Positions 16,848-25,432 of a stretch of DNA of 64,000 nucleotides are shown here, piece by piece. Below the pieces are notes generated by a model. It was not told where the DNA came from, searched no databases, and worked only from the letters and a program-made list of their open reading frames with translations. This stretch comes from DATCYX01 sp963714425 (lineage in GTDB: Bacteria > Chloroflexota > Anaerolineae > Anaerolineales > UBA4823): NCBI GenBank assembly GCA_963714425.1, contig CAVQOI010000008.1, positions 248,001 through 312,000 on the forward strand. Reading direction: 5' to 3'. The stretch's first letter is position 1. Each line of letters opens with the position of its first letter. The translations under genes were made by a program, and so were the position numbers.

Positions 16848-17192
16848 TCAATTCTCGATGTCAATAGATTCAAGATAAAACTCTTCGCCAGCTATGACGT
16901 GGATGTGTGCCCCGCCACATTTTGGGCAGGCGTGATCTTTACCGGATAGCTTGAAGCGAGTATCGCAATCCCGGCACTGCATCTCCGCAGGAATGCGCTG
17001 GAAGTGCAATTTTGCTCCTTCTGCCAATGTCCCTTCAGCGACAATATCCCAGTAGAAGGCTACTGAGTCATCCACAATCGAAGCCAGCTGTCCGATAACC
17101 AGATACAGATCGGTGATTCGCACCGCGTTAGCTTCTCTGCCGTGTCGCAGGGAAATTTCCAGAATGCTTTCGGTGACAGTTAGCTCATGCAT
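16848..17192 (-). CDS. hypA: Hydrogenase nickel-incorporation protein HypA
   Basis: 114 residues from the ATG at 17192. This start is chosen over one 15 bases upstream because HypA needs Met-His at its N-terminus for nickel binding, and MHELTVTESILE follows exactly. The zinc-binding module has the two pairs CRDC and CPKCGG. It starts the hypABFCDE block about 77 bases after the maturation protease gene. Confidence 0.94.
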   Translation of the reverse strand: MHELTVTESILEISLRHGREANAVRITDLYLVIGQLASIVDDSVAFYWDIVAEGTLAEGAKLHFQRIPAEMQCRDCDTRFKLSGKDHACPKCGGAHIHVIAGEEFYLESIDIEN

Positions 17193-17269
17193 GGCGCCAT
17201 TATCCATGCTCAGAATATCACAAGGGGGTGAATCGACGTAGTGAGTTAAGTCACACCTAATTCATACCA

Positions 17270-17761
17270 TTATTCTCGAAATTCACGATTTTTCAGGTGT
17301 TGGAGTTGCTCTTCAATCCAAATGGCGGCTTTCGGTAAGCATTGACGTACTTCCGGGCTGAGCTCCGCCCCCATACCTACATCTCCTGCTTCAATCCCGA
17401 TAACAACCACCTCCCTCGGCATCTGTTGGGGGTATAGTTGCCTACCCAGAACCAGCGCCTCTGAGACCCCCAATCCATGCGCGGACCCGCTTCCCGCCTC
17501 GAAAGTTGCCAGGTCCCTTTCATCCAGCAGGAGCAGCTCGCCGGGGGTCATGCCGCTGCGTACGGCATCCACCAGGATAGCTGCATCCGCGCCGAGTAAA
17601 TCATCAAGCAAGCTCAAACCGGTCACCTCAGCCCACTCGACGCGCACCTCAGGCTGCCGGGCACTTTCAGGATAGGCTTCCTGCCATGTCTTGACTGCTT
17701 CTAGACCAGCGCCGTCGTCTCCGCGCAGGCTTTGCCCAATCCCCAGGATCACAATCGCCAT
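17270..17761 (-). CDS. [NiFe]-hydrogenase maturation protease
   Basis: 163 residues of the HycI/HyaD/HoxW family that removes the C-terminal peptide of the large subunit after nickel insertion. GIGQSLRGDDGAGLEAV is the N-terminal motif with the metal-ligand acidic residue; AILVDAVRSGMTPGEL provides the second and HGLGVSEALVLG the His. The matching substrate is the alpha subunit at 19029-20318, whose tail after the last ligand motif is FLTLKIEEV. Confidence 0.92.
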   Translation of the reverse strand: MAIVILGIGQSLRGDDGAGLEAVKTWQEAYPESARQPEVRVEWAEVTGLSLLDDLLGADAAILVDAVRSGMTPGELLLLDERDLATFEAGSGSAHGLGVSEALVLGRQLYPQQMPREVVVIGIEAGDVGMGAELSPEVRQCLPKAAIWIEEQLQHLKNREFRE

Positions 17762-17867
17762 AATTAATTCTATCAGGAACGAAGAGATCCGATCTCAGAC
17801 ATCGGAGACGACCTAATGATCTCAGTGCTTGAAATCAGACCCCAGGGGATTGTAGCGATCATTATTC

Positions 17868-18959
17868 TCAGGCAGATAATTCTCTCAAAGATTTTACTGC
17901 TGGAGGTGTGCTGGCCCACAAGACGAGAGCCATTACGACGGCGCTGGTGAGGCACCAGGCACAAGTTGCCCCAATCACGAAGGGCTCCAGGAATGTAAGA
18001 TAAGCCGAGAATAGCACACCAAATAACGCTAATCCCCAAACGCTGAGTCTTGCATATTGCCCCCACTTCTCTTTCGCGCTACGCCCTACGAGCCATGCTA
18101 TTGCAATCATAATATAGCCGGCGGCACCCAGGACTCCGACCGGTAAAAAGCCGAAAAGACGGGCATATGCGCTCTGCTGCACGGTGTTGCAATCTCCTAC
18201 TGGTCCACAGAAAGCTTCGGTATGGGTCACTTCGATGTAGCTCAGGTAGAGCGCCACACCAAAGCCAGTCAGGATTAATAATAGGAATGCCCAGGATGGC
18301 CAGGATTCATGTACCCAAATTCCTCGCCTGAAGAATTGGTAGCTGGAAAAGCCTAAGGTAGCAATCAGACCAAGTAGCACGAGCACTGCCAGCCCATTCC
18401 CAAGCGGGTCTAAAGAAAATCGCATCGCTATTGCTTCGATACCTCCAGGCTGGATTTCTAGCGACTCAGCTGCTTGTGTATCGACCAGCGCCTCCTCAGT
18501 TTCAGGATTGAACCCTTCTTCAGCCAGCACTTTAGCCAATCCGGGAAAATCTGGCCAGGGGATACCGCCCGCTGCCACCCCTGCTTCAACGATCCCGGGG
18601 AGCTTTTCAGGGATCTCTAGCGAGCCATATAGCTGTGTGTTTCCAACAATCATGCAGGGAACGCCGCGCTGTCCTTCAGGGATCTGGTAGTAGTCGATCG
18701 CAGCTCGGTAAAGTTCAAGGCCTTGTTCGTCCGCGACATTAACTCCCAGGATGCTCAAATGCTCGCCATACTTTTCCATGATTGGCGGCAGGTCTTCCTG
18801 AATCACTTTCTGGCAGTGCCCACAGGAAGGAGAGTAGAACAGCACTGCTCGTACAATTTCACCTTGCGCCCATACAGGATGCGTGCTCAAGGCTACTGCA
18901 AGTGCTAGCGCTAGAAGAAAGGCTGCCATCCATCCGTGTGTGTTAGTAATTTTTCGCAT
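17868..18959 (-). CDS. Thioredoxin-like domain fused to VKOR
   Basis: 363 residues. A signal/anchor helix (about 11-31) precedes a thioredoxin-fold domain with C-G-H-C at residues 46-49 and the cis-Pro segment GVPCMIV, then a five-helix VKOR domain (about 185-350) with loop cysteines 251 and 257 and active-site C-A-W-C at 333-336. In known VKOR fusions the thioredoxin domain follows the membrane domain or precedes it; here it is N-terminal. It oxidises exported thiols and reduces quinone. A GGAGG site precedes the ATG. Its place between hydrogenase structural and maturation genes is unusual. Confidence 0.9.
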   Translation of the reverse strand: MRKITNTHGWMAAFLLALALAVALSTHPVWAQGEIVRAVLFYSPSCGHCQKVIQEDLPPIMEKYGEHLSILGVNVADEQGLELYRAAIDYYQIPEGQRGVPCMIVGNTQLYGSLEIPEKLPGIVEAGVAAGGIPWPDFPGLAKVLAEEGFNPETEEALVDTQAAESLEIQPGGIEAIAMRFSLDPLGNGLAVLVLLGLIATLGFSSYQFFRRGIWVHESWPSWAFLLLILTGFGVALYLSYIEVTHTEAFCGPVGDCNTVQQSAYARLFGFLPVGVLGAAGYIMIAIAWLVGRSAKEKWGQYARLSVWGLALFGVLFSAYLTFLEPFVIGATCAWCLTSAVVMALVLWASTPPAVKSLRELSA

Positions 18960-18984
18960 GAAGATATCCTCCCCCGATAAGAGC

Positions 18985-19014
18985 GATCCCCTCCCTCTCG
19001 AGAGGGAGGGGATC
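18985..19014. repeat. 30-bp perfect palindrome (possible REP-like element or terminator)
   Basis: Positions 18985-18999 and 19000-19014 are exact inverted complements (arm GATCCCCTCCCTCTC), nested in a second inverted pair CCCCCGAT (18971-18978) and ATCGGGGG (19012-19019). It lies in the 69-base gap between the hydrogenase alpha gene and the thioredoxin-VKOR gene. Without a T-run it is not a textbook terminator; it could be an mRNA-stabilising hairpin or a dispersed intergenic repeat. Confidence 0.8.
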
Positions 19015-19028
19015 GGGGGTTGGGCAGT

Positions 19029-20318
19029 CTACACCTCTTCGATTTTCAACGTAAGGAAATGCGTAGCACAGGAAATGCACGGATCGTATGAACGGACCAG
19101 GTGCTCACAAGCCAGGGTGGCTTCATCTTGAGGTAGCCCGATCACCTGAGGGGCTAGCTTCCAAAGGTCGGCTTCGATACGCGCCAGGTTCTGCGCGGTT
19201 GGCGGGACGATGCGTGCGTGTAGGATCATGCCGTCGTCGTCAACCACGTAGTAATGGTAGAGCAACCCGCGCGGCGCTTCAGACACGCCATGCCCCTCAC
19301 CAGCAGCAGCCGTGATCACAGCCTTGCTGGCACCTTTCGGATCATAAGCTTTGGCCAGCCGTAGCGCCTCTGAATACACTTCTACCAGCTCCAGAGCGCG
19401 AGCGTAAAGCATTTTATAAGGGTTGCGGATAGGCAGCTCAATCCCGGTCTCTTCCAACATCTGGCGCGCTTCCTCCCCCAATTGTTCATGGTTCAGGTTC
19501 ACGCGAGCCATCGGACCGACGATATAGGTCGTCCCCTCCGGAGTATGGCTGTGCAGAGCATTTGAGTGGCGCACATGGCTTTCGAGATAGTTCTCGGAAA
19601 ACTCCTCGACAGTTATCTTCTTACCGGAGGAAGAGAGGATCTCACCGTCCAAGATGCCATATTCCTGCTCGTGGTGCACGGCCACATATTCGTAGTCATA
19701 CACCTCGAACTCCGGATAGGGAAGCTTGGCAGCCCAGCGTGTGGCCTCTTTGGCAGCTTCCAGCCCCCACTCCAGGTCTGGGATCAGGGCTTTGATTTTC
19801 TCGACCCTGGGCCAGCGGTAGAAGCCGCCCACGCATGCGTTTACCGGGTGGACCGAACGCCCACCAATGGCTTTGAGCAAGTCGTTGCCCACTTTCTTTA
19901 AACGCAACGCAGTCTTTACTACATCAGGCGCTACCTCAGCCAGGCTTAATACACTATCATGGCCAAGGATATCCGGAGCTTGTAACATGTAAATGTGTAA
20001 AGCGTGGCTCTCGATGTATTCAGCATCATAGAGCAACCTGCGCAGGGAACGCACATCGGGTGTGATTTTCACACCCAGAGCCATCTCCAGCGCCTGGACT
20101 GAGCTCATCTGATACGCTACCGGGCAAATACCGCAGATACGGGCGGTGATGTCGGGCACCTCTTGGTAATACCGTCCGCGCAGAAAGCCCTCGAAAAAGC
20201 GTGGAGGCTCGTAGATATTTACCTCTATTTCGGAGATGTCACCGTTCTTCAGGCGGATATACAACGCCCCTTCACCTTCCACACGCGCCAGGGCGGGGAC
20301 TTCGATATTCTTCTTCAT
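19029..20318 (-). CDS. [NiFe]-hydrogenase alpha (large, catalytic) subunit, group 3b type
   Basis: 429 residues. The nickel ligands are in the L1 motif RICGICPV and the L2 motif SYDPCISCATHFL; cleavage after the L2 His would release FLTLKIEEV. Length and the beta-gamma-delta-alpha gene order match bifunctional NADP(H)-linked sulfhydrogenases (group 3b): cytoplasmic enzymes that interconvert H2 and NADPH and can reduce polysulfide. The start overlaps the delta-subunit stop as ATGA. Confidence 0.93.
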   Translation of the reverse strand: MKKNIEVPALARVEGEGALYIRLKNGDISEIEVNIYEPPRFFEGFLRGRYYQEVPDITARICGICPVAYQMSSVQALEMALGVKITPDVRSLRRLLYDAEYIESHALHIYMLQAPDILGHDSVLSLAEVAPDVVKTALRLKKVGNDLLKAIGGRSVHPVNACVGGFYRWPRVEKIKALIPDLEWGLEAAKEATRWAAKLPYPEFEVYDYEYVAVHHEQEYGILDGEILSSSGKKITVEEFSENYLESHVRHSNALHSHTPEGTTYIVGPMARVNLNHEQLGEEARQMLEETGIELPIRNPYKMLYARALELVEVYSEALRLAKAYDPKGASKAVITAAAGEGHGVSEAPRGLLYHYYVVDDDGMILHARIVPPTAQNLARIEADLWKLAPQVIGLPQDEATLACEHLVRSYDPCISCATHFLTLKIEEV

Positions 20319-21097
20319 GATTTCACCTCGTTCAGCAGGCTATCAGCAGCCTTGCGGAATGCAGGCGCATAGCCGGTGAAGTAGCGCAGCAGGTGGGCGG
20401 CCTCTCCAGGGTAGCTCTCCAACGTGCGCAAGACGGGTGTCATCGCCTCCATTTCTGCGGATGGCACCGGACCGAAACATCCGTAGCAGCCACGACCATT
20501 TTCAGGGCAAAGCGACCCACAGCCGGTGAGGGTTACGGGTCCCATACACGGCATCCCGTTTGCGACCAGAACGCATACGTTGCCATTGCGCTTGCAGTCC
20601 AGGCAAACGCTGTGGGTGGGTAGATTGGGCCGGCGCTTTTGTAAAAGGGCAGCCACAACTTCAACCACCTGGTATTTGTTAACCGGGCAGCCCCATAGTT
20701 CCAGGTCCACTTTGACGTGCTCTGCCATCGGAGTTGAGGTTTCAAGCGCATGCAGGTATTCGGGATGGTCGTAAACAGCCCAAGCCAGATCATCGAGTTT
20801 GGTGAAGTTGCGCAGCGCCTGAATGCCACCAGCAGTGGCGCAGGTGCCCAAGGCGACCAAAAAACCAGCCTCGCGGCGTATTTCCTGGATGCGCTCAGCT
20901 TCGTGGGGTGTGCTTACAGAGCCTTCTACCAAAGCAACATCGTACGGGCCTGGGATGATCCGGCTGGTTGCCTCTAAGAAATAGGCGATTTCTATAGCTC
21001 CTGCCAGGTCAAGCAGCTCATCCTCCAGGTTCAGAAGGGAGAGCTGGCAGCCATCGCAGGAGGAGAATTTATATACAGCGACTTTTGGCTTAGACAT
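20315..21097 (-). CDS. [NiFe]-hydrogenase delta (small) subunit, group 3b type
   Basis: 260 residues from the ATG at 21097, which overlaps the gamma stop by one base (TAATG); an earlier in-frame start would run into the gamma gene. The protein carries Fe-S clusters that move electrons from the NiFe site: the proximal-cluster motif KFSSCDGCQLSLLNL at the N-terminus, LGTCATAGG, WGCPVNKYQ, and a C-terminal set CLDCKRNGNVC, CGSLCPENGRGCYGCFGP. There is no Tat signal, consistent with a cytoplasmic enzyme. Confidence 0.93.
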   Translation of the reverse strand: MSKPKVAVYKFSSCDGCQLSLLNLEDELLDLAGAIEIAYFLEATSRIIPGPYDVALVEGSVSTPHEAERIQEIRREAGFLVALGTCATAGGIQALRNFTKLDDLAWAVYDHPEYLHALETSTPMAEHVKVDLELWGCPVNKYQVVEVVAALLQKRRPNLPTHSVCLDCKRNGNVCVLVANGMPCMGPVTLTGCGSLCPENGRGCYGCFGPVPSAEMEAMTPVLRTLESYPGEAAHLLRYFTGYAPAFRKAADSLLNEVKS

Positions 21098-21966
21098 TAC
21101 AGCTCCTCCACATTGTAAAAAGGCTCCAGGGCTTCGAAGCTGAATACGGGGCCGTCTTTGCACACAAAATACGGGCCGAGCTGGCAATGCCCACATTGTC
21201 CCAGCCCACATTTCATATTGCGTTCCAGGGAGACGTAGATGCGCTCGGAGGCGACCCGGCGCGCCAGTGCCTCATAGACAACAAAGCGGATCATGATCTC
21301 CGGCCCACAGGTCATTACCACGCTTTTCTTGGGATCCATGCGCAGGCGGTAGAACAAGATTGGGACTACCCCAACCTGCCCATCCCAGGACTCATCGGAG
21401 CGGTCAACCGTGATCATGGTCTCGATGCCTGCTTTTTCCCAGGTCTCGTACTCGCGAGTGAATTGCAGATCTTTGGGAGTACGAGCTCCATACAACAAGA
21501 TGACTCTTCCGAAATCCTGCCGGTGGCGCATGGCATGGTAGATCACGGGGCGTAGCGGGGGCAAGCCCACACCGCCGGTACCCAGGATCAAATCTGCGCC
21601 TTTATATTGCTCCAGCGGCCAGGATGTACCAAAGGGTCCGCGCACACCCAGAACATCGCCAACCTTTAGCCTGGCAATATTCTGAGTGACATTGCCCGTG
21701 AAGCGAATTGTGTGACCGATCAACTCGCGGTCTTCGGCATCGGAGCTAATCGAAATAGCTGATTCACCGTACCCTGGCAGGTAAAGCATGTTGAACTGCC
21801 CAGGCAAAAAGCTATAGGCTTCACGCACCCTGGTATCTAAAAAGCGCAACCAATACGTGGCGATACCCGGGGCTTCGGGGACAATGTTTACGATCTCTGC
21901 CCAATAGGGCAGCATGGGTTTGGTGGCTGTTATAGCCATCATGGATGGTGCAATTTGCGCCGTCAT
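21097..21966 (-). CDS. Hydrogenase gamma subunit: FAD/NAD(P)-binding diaphorase
   Basis: 289 residues from the ATG at 21966 (ATGA overlap with the beta-subunit stop). A ferredoxin-NADP reductase fold like sulfhydrogenase subunit gamma and dihydroorotate dehydrogenase electron-transfer subunit: FAD region (SFLPGQFNMLYL, SISSDAED), the nucleotide-binding GTGGVGLPPLRPVI, CGPEIMI, and a C-terminal [2Fe-2S] motif CGLGQCGHCQLG with a fourth Cys in YFVCKDGP. It connects the hydrogenase to NAD(P)H. Confidence 0.92.
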   Translation of the reverse strand: MTAQIAPSMMAITATKPMLPYWAEIVNIVPEAPGIATYWLRFLDTRVREAYSFLPGQFNMLYLPGYGESAISISSDAEDRELIGHTIRFTGNVTQNIARLKVGDVLGVRGPFGTSWPLEQYKGADLILGTGGVGLPPLRPVIYHAMRHRQDFGRVILLYGARTPKDLQFTREYETWEKAGIETMITVDRSDESWDGQVGVVPILFYRLRMDPKKSVVMTCGPEIMIRFVVYEALARRVASERIYVSLERNMKCGLGQCGHCQLGPYFVCKDGPVFSFEALEPFYNVEEL

Positions 21967-23087
21967 GAGACAGTCTCCTTGCGTAGTGCGGCGATTTCTG
22001 CGGTAAGATCGATGCCGGTTGGGCACCAGGTGATACAGCGACCACAACCCACGCATCCAAGCACATCAAATTGGTGCTTCCAGCTGCCTAACTTGTGAGT
22101 CAGCCATTGGCGGTAGCGAGATCGGGTATTCGGCCGTGAATTTCCGCCCGCAATATACGAGTAATCTGGGTTGAAGCATGAATCCCATACCCGGACCCGG
22201 TTAGAGACATCGCCGGACAGGTTTGGTTGGTCAGTTGCGTCCCAGCAGAAACATGTTGGGCATACCTGGGTGCAATTGGCACAGCTCAGGCAGCGCTTCG
22301 CTACGTCATCCCACTGGGCGGCTTCAAGGTTATTGAGCAGGAGCTCGGGCACCTCATGCGGGTTGGGCAAAGTCCGCCCCATGCGTTTGCGTGCGTCTTC
22401 GATACCTTTACTGGCTGCCTGCAGCAGATAAGCGCTGGCAGGCTGGCAAGTGACCCCAGCAAGGAGCGTGCGACCGGCTTCAGAGCCCACTGACAGCAAG
22501 AAAACATCCTCGAGTTCAGTTAGGTTGATATCGTAGCCTGTATCGGCTTTCGGACCGGTGCCCATTGAAGAACAGAAGCACGTCCCACAAGGATGCATGC
22601 AGTCCACAGAAAGGATAAAAGCATTCTGGCGGCGCATGCGATAGATCGGGTCGCTCCATTCTTCACGCAGGAAAACAAGATCCTGGATCAAGATGGCGGC
22701 CAGCTCGCAAGGTCGCACACCGACAAATGCGTACGCAGGCACAGGATCTGTGTTCTCTTCTACAGTCCATTTTCCATTTCGCCGAGCTGTGAAGAGGGTC
22801 GCGCGCGGCGGAAATAGGAAGCGTTTCCAGCTGCTTGGCCCAGGTGTGATATCAAAATAGCGCGTGTGCCCGGAATATACCAAGCGGTAGTGACCAGCGT
22901 CCTGTTTACTGGTATATCCTTGAGGGAGATCTTTTAAGCCTTCAATCAGCCCGTATGTAATCGTGTCATCCTGGACTAGGGGTCCCAGCGTCTGATAGCC
23001 GGATTTTCGCAAAGCTTTTAGTAGCTTGTCCAGTTCTGGCTTTGGAAGGGCAACGGTGCTTCCAACCTCCGGGGTGAGGTCACTCAT
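21963..23087 (-). CDS. Hydrogenase beta subunit: 4Fe-4S electron-transfer protein
   Basis: 374 residues from the ATG at 23087, chosen for its GGGGAGG site seven bases upstream. The C-terminal part has two cluster motifs, CLSCANCTQVCPTCF and CVGCGRCITWCPTG. The preceding DUF-like region with a CMHPCGTCFC segment is typical of sulfhydrogenase subunit beta / anaerobic sulfite reductase subunit A. It overlaps the end of the cNMP-binding gene by eight bases. Confidence 0.92.
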   Translation of the reverse strand: MSDLTPEVGSTVALPKPELDKLLKALRKSGYQTLGPLVQDDTITYGLIEGLKDLPQGYTSKQDAGHYRLVYSGHTRYFDITPGPSSWKRFLFPPRATLFTARRNGKWTVEENTDPVPAYAFVGVRPCELAAILIQDLVFLREEWSDPIYRMRRQNAFILSVDCMHPCGTCFCSSMGTGPKADTGYDINLTELEDVFLLSVGSEAGRTLLAGVTCQPASAYLLQAASKGIEDARKRMGRTLPNPHEVPELLLNNLEAAQWDDVAKRCLSCANCTQVCPTCFCWDATDQPNLSGDVSNRVRVWDSCFNPDYSYIAGGNSRPNTRSRYRQWLTHKLGSWKHQFDVLGCVGCGRCITWCPTGIDLTAEIAALRKETVS

Positions 23088-23574
23088 TGCTAGCCTCCCC
23101 GCCGGGATTGGCAAACATATCCAGTAGCTGCAGGCGTGTCACCAACAGGCGACTGGCGACCACATTTGCCAGACGGCGCATCACTACGTAGCCTAGATCG
23201 TGGTCCTCATCGCTCAACTGGCGCAGCTTTTTGGCGTCCATTGCTACCAGTCTTCCGGGAAGCACAGCCCGCGCGCTGGCTGTGCGCTGGCGTATTACTG
23301 GTGTAACGCTTGACCACCCAACGATATCCATTGGCTCTGCAGTATAGATGCGCAGGCGTCCACGGCCTGGGATGAAGGTCTCGATTGCTACCCTTCCTTC
23401 CAGCACGATATACAAATTGTCTTCTTTGTCCCCTTCTCGGAAGAGTTCTTCTCCAGCCTCGACCTGGCGCAGGCAGGAGATGTTGCACAGCTGATCGAAA
23501 TGTTCTTGTTTGATCTCCTGAAACCAGGGAATTACATGCAAAGCAGCCTTGATTTCTTTTGGATCGCAACTCAT
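23080..23574 (-). CDS. Cyclic-nucleotide-binding-domain protein without DNA-binding domain
   Basis: 164 residues that cover only the CRP/FNR sensor beta-barrel (VEAGEELFREGDKEDNLYIVLEGRVAI) and the long dimer helix (LGYVVMRRLANVVASRLLVTRLQLLDMF). The usual C-terminal winged helix is absent because the stop codon falls at that point. It heads the hydrogenase operon and is translationally coupled to the beta subunit. It may sense a nucleotide or redox state and act on the enzyme rather than on DNA; this role is inferred from position. Confidence 0.88.
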   Translation of the reverse strand: MSCDPKEIKAALHVIPWFQEIKQEHFDQLCNISCLRQVEAGEELFREGDKEDNLYIVLEGRVAIETFIPGRGRLRIYTAEPMDIVGWSSVTPVIRQRTASARAVLPGRLVAMDAKKLRQLSDEDHDLGYVVMRRLANVVASRLLVTRLQLLDMFANPGGEASNE

Positions 23575-23885
23575 GGGTTTCTCTCCTGGCTTATCGTAAG
23601 CATAAGCTCAAAATCTTTGACAAGGCCTAGTCCTTTTTGTTAGGAAAAAGCCCTGTTAATAACACATCAATCTAACCCATTTGTACTAAAGTTCACAAGG
23701 AATGTCAGGTGTGATACATCATGATTACCAGCCGCAGAATGTCATTGGATGGCAATCCCCTGTGGTGCCTCTTCACAGGATTATTATTAAATGCCATAGC
23801 CCCCTCCGAATTTATTACTTCTCTTTAAGGGGAAGCTCCTACCAATGAAGGAAAATACACTTGCTTAACGCCCCCCATGATCACC
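23575..23885. other. Intergenic region upstream of the hydrogenase operon
   Basis: A 311-base AT-richer stretch without a supported gene. On the minus strand a weak promoter-like pair TTGTGA / TTAGAT with 17-base spacing leads toward the cNMP-binding gene. I see no convincing FNR or CRP palindrome. The distal part holds the end of the CAP-domain gene region. Confidence 0.45.
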
Positions 23886-25103
23886 TTAAGGGTCAAGTTG
23901 ATCACGTGCGGCGAGCCAATACGCCCCACCTGGATTAGTGACCGTCACTGTCAGGCTCCCGCTGAGCGTTTCGGGTTGCGAGAAATTCCCCTGGGGTGTG
24001 ATCGTGATCGATGTGGGTGTGCTCCCGTTGGGAGGGTTGGCATCGACCCAGCTCCCCGATGAGCTCGTCTGCCAGGAAAGTATCGTCTCATTGCCTACAT
24101 TCAACGGCGTGACTACCGAGGAGGGAGGGAAAAAACGCTGGTCGGTTATGCTGTAGATGAATTGGAGGGATTCTGGCAGGTTGCCCAATTCTGGCGAGGT
24201 TGCAGTGGAAAGATAGATCGAATCATTGCTGCTTGCGGTTGTGCTGCCTCTACGCAATTCAACAGTCACGGTGTGGTTGCCTATTGCGTCCGGAAGTTGC
24301 CAGGCAAGGGTGTTCTGGAAGGGCATCCATGTCGTCCAAGAAAGGCTGTCGTTGCGTAAACGCATCTCTGTCCAGTTGGTGGTAGTCCCATAGATGTACA
24401 GGCTGACATCCCGGTTTGCGGTATCGGCGGCTTCATTGTTGATCACGAGGGGATACACGTTGTTGCGCTTACCGAAATCCTGCACCCAATGGCTTCCCGA
24501 GTAGTATCCCACGCCAATCTCCCGGTACGACGTACTCAAGATGTTATCCCGGTGTCCAGGGCTGTTCATCCAGCCAGACATCACAGATTGCGGTGTGCTA
24601 TACCCTCTGGCGATATTCTCTCCCAATGAATTCCACGCCGAGTAGAAGTTTCCGATTCGTGTACTCCAGGAGCACACGTAAACCAGGCTGCCGCCTTGCC
24701 GGTCGTAGGTGCCGTGATCCTGAGGGAAGTAATTATCCTGGTACATATCGGCAGCATAATAGCGTGCAGATTGGTCGAGTTGAGTTACGCGCTTGAGCGG
24801 CGAGAGCCCGCGTGTGCTGCGTTCGGTGTTGACCAGCTCGACGACTTGCTGCTCATAAGCTGCGTTCACGACCCCTGGATACTGAGGTGTGCAGCCGCTG
24901 TAATCTAACGCGAGCGGGGTCTCATCAGCTGAAACTGGCTGACCCAGCGACAACTCGTCGGGCGGTGGGGGAGGTTGGGCAGAAACCTGTCCCGGAGGAA
25001 AATATGCGAGAAAGAACAGGATTATTCCAAAAATTGGGAAAAGCTGAATACGCCTGGCGAGCTGCCAGGCGCGAAGTACCCGCGGAATGCGAACGAGCAT
25101 CAT
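23886..25103 (-). CDS. Secreted CAP/SCP-domain protein (YkwD-like)
   Basis: 405 residues from the ATG at 25103 (GGAGG site ten bases upstream; an upstream TTG is too close to it). A signal peptide (about 18-43) is followed by a CAP domain (about 80-235): VVELVNTERSTRGLSPLKRV, ARYYAADMYQDNYFPQDHGTYDRQG, SLGENIARGY, WMNSPGHRDNILS, and GVGYYSGSHWVQDFG, including the two His and acidic residues of the CAP cavity. The C-terminal half is beta-sandwich-like. Secreted bacterial CAP proteins are of largely unknown function; some act on cell walls or lipids. Confidence 0.88.
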   Translation of the reverse strand: MMLVRIPRVLRAWQLARRIQLFPIFGIILFFLAYFPPGQVSAQPPPPPDELSLGQPVSADETPLALDYSGCTPQYPGVVNAAYEQQVVELVNTERSTRGLSPLKRVTQLDQSARYYAADMYQDNYFPQDHGTYDRQGGSLVYVCSWSTRIGNFYSAWNSLGENIARGYSTPQSVMSGWMNSPGHRDNILSTSYREIGVGYYSGSHWVQDFGKRNNVYPLVINNEAADTANRDVSLYIYGTTTNWTEMRLRNDSLSWTTWMPFQNTLAWQLPDAIGNHTVTVELRRGSTTASSNDSIYLSTATSPELGNLPESLQFIYSITDQRFFPPSSVVTPLNVGNETILSWQTSSSGSWVDANPPNGSTPTSITITPQGNFSQPETLSGSLTVTVTNPGGAYWLAARDQLDP

Positions 25104-25432
25104 ATTTCGCAAACCTCCATGCCTTACCTGGAGTATATATCAGGGTTTCTTTTGACAAGCTAACAACCCTGTGAGCCCTGGTAGGAAATGTGTACTATTA
25201 CTGTTTATCGTCGGGAGCCACCAAGCGCAAATTCCACAGTGTGTGAATCTGGCTCACCGGTGCTACTAAACTGGGAGCTGAAACAGCATTACCTTTTATT
25301 ACCAGATTGCGCATCGTTGAAGGATAGCACACAGTATTCAACGGTGCTTGTACATCTGGTTAACGCATCGCGAACGTTTGGTAAAAGGTTAATTTATTGG
25401 AGATAAGCAGTGAAATGATCTAATGTACCCAC
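25104..25432. other. Intergenic region between CAP protein and histidine kinase genes
   Basis: About 330 bases with no supported gene. A 72-codon plus-strand open frame lies at 25188-25406, but its composition and lack of a proper ribosome site do not support it. No hairpin terminator with a T-run was seen. Confidence 0.45.

Noticed and set aside
23610..23630. Similarity to 61960-61980 (AAAATCTTTGAC-rich 21-mer, 18 of 21 identical)
   Set aside because: A match of this quality is expected by chance several times among all pairs in 64 kb, so I do not claim a shared regulatory motif.
25188..25406. 72-codon plus-strand open frame in an intergenic region
   Set aside because: AGG is only three bases from the ATG, there is no recognisable domain, and composition looks non-coding.
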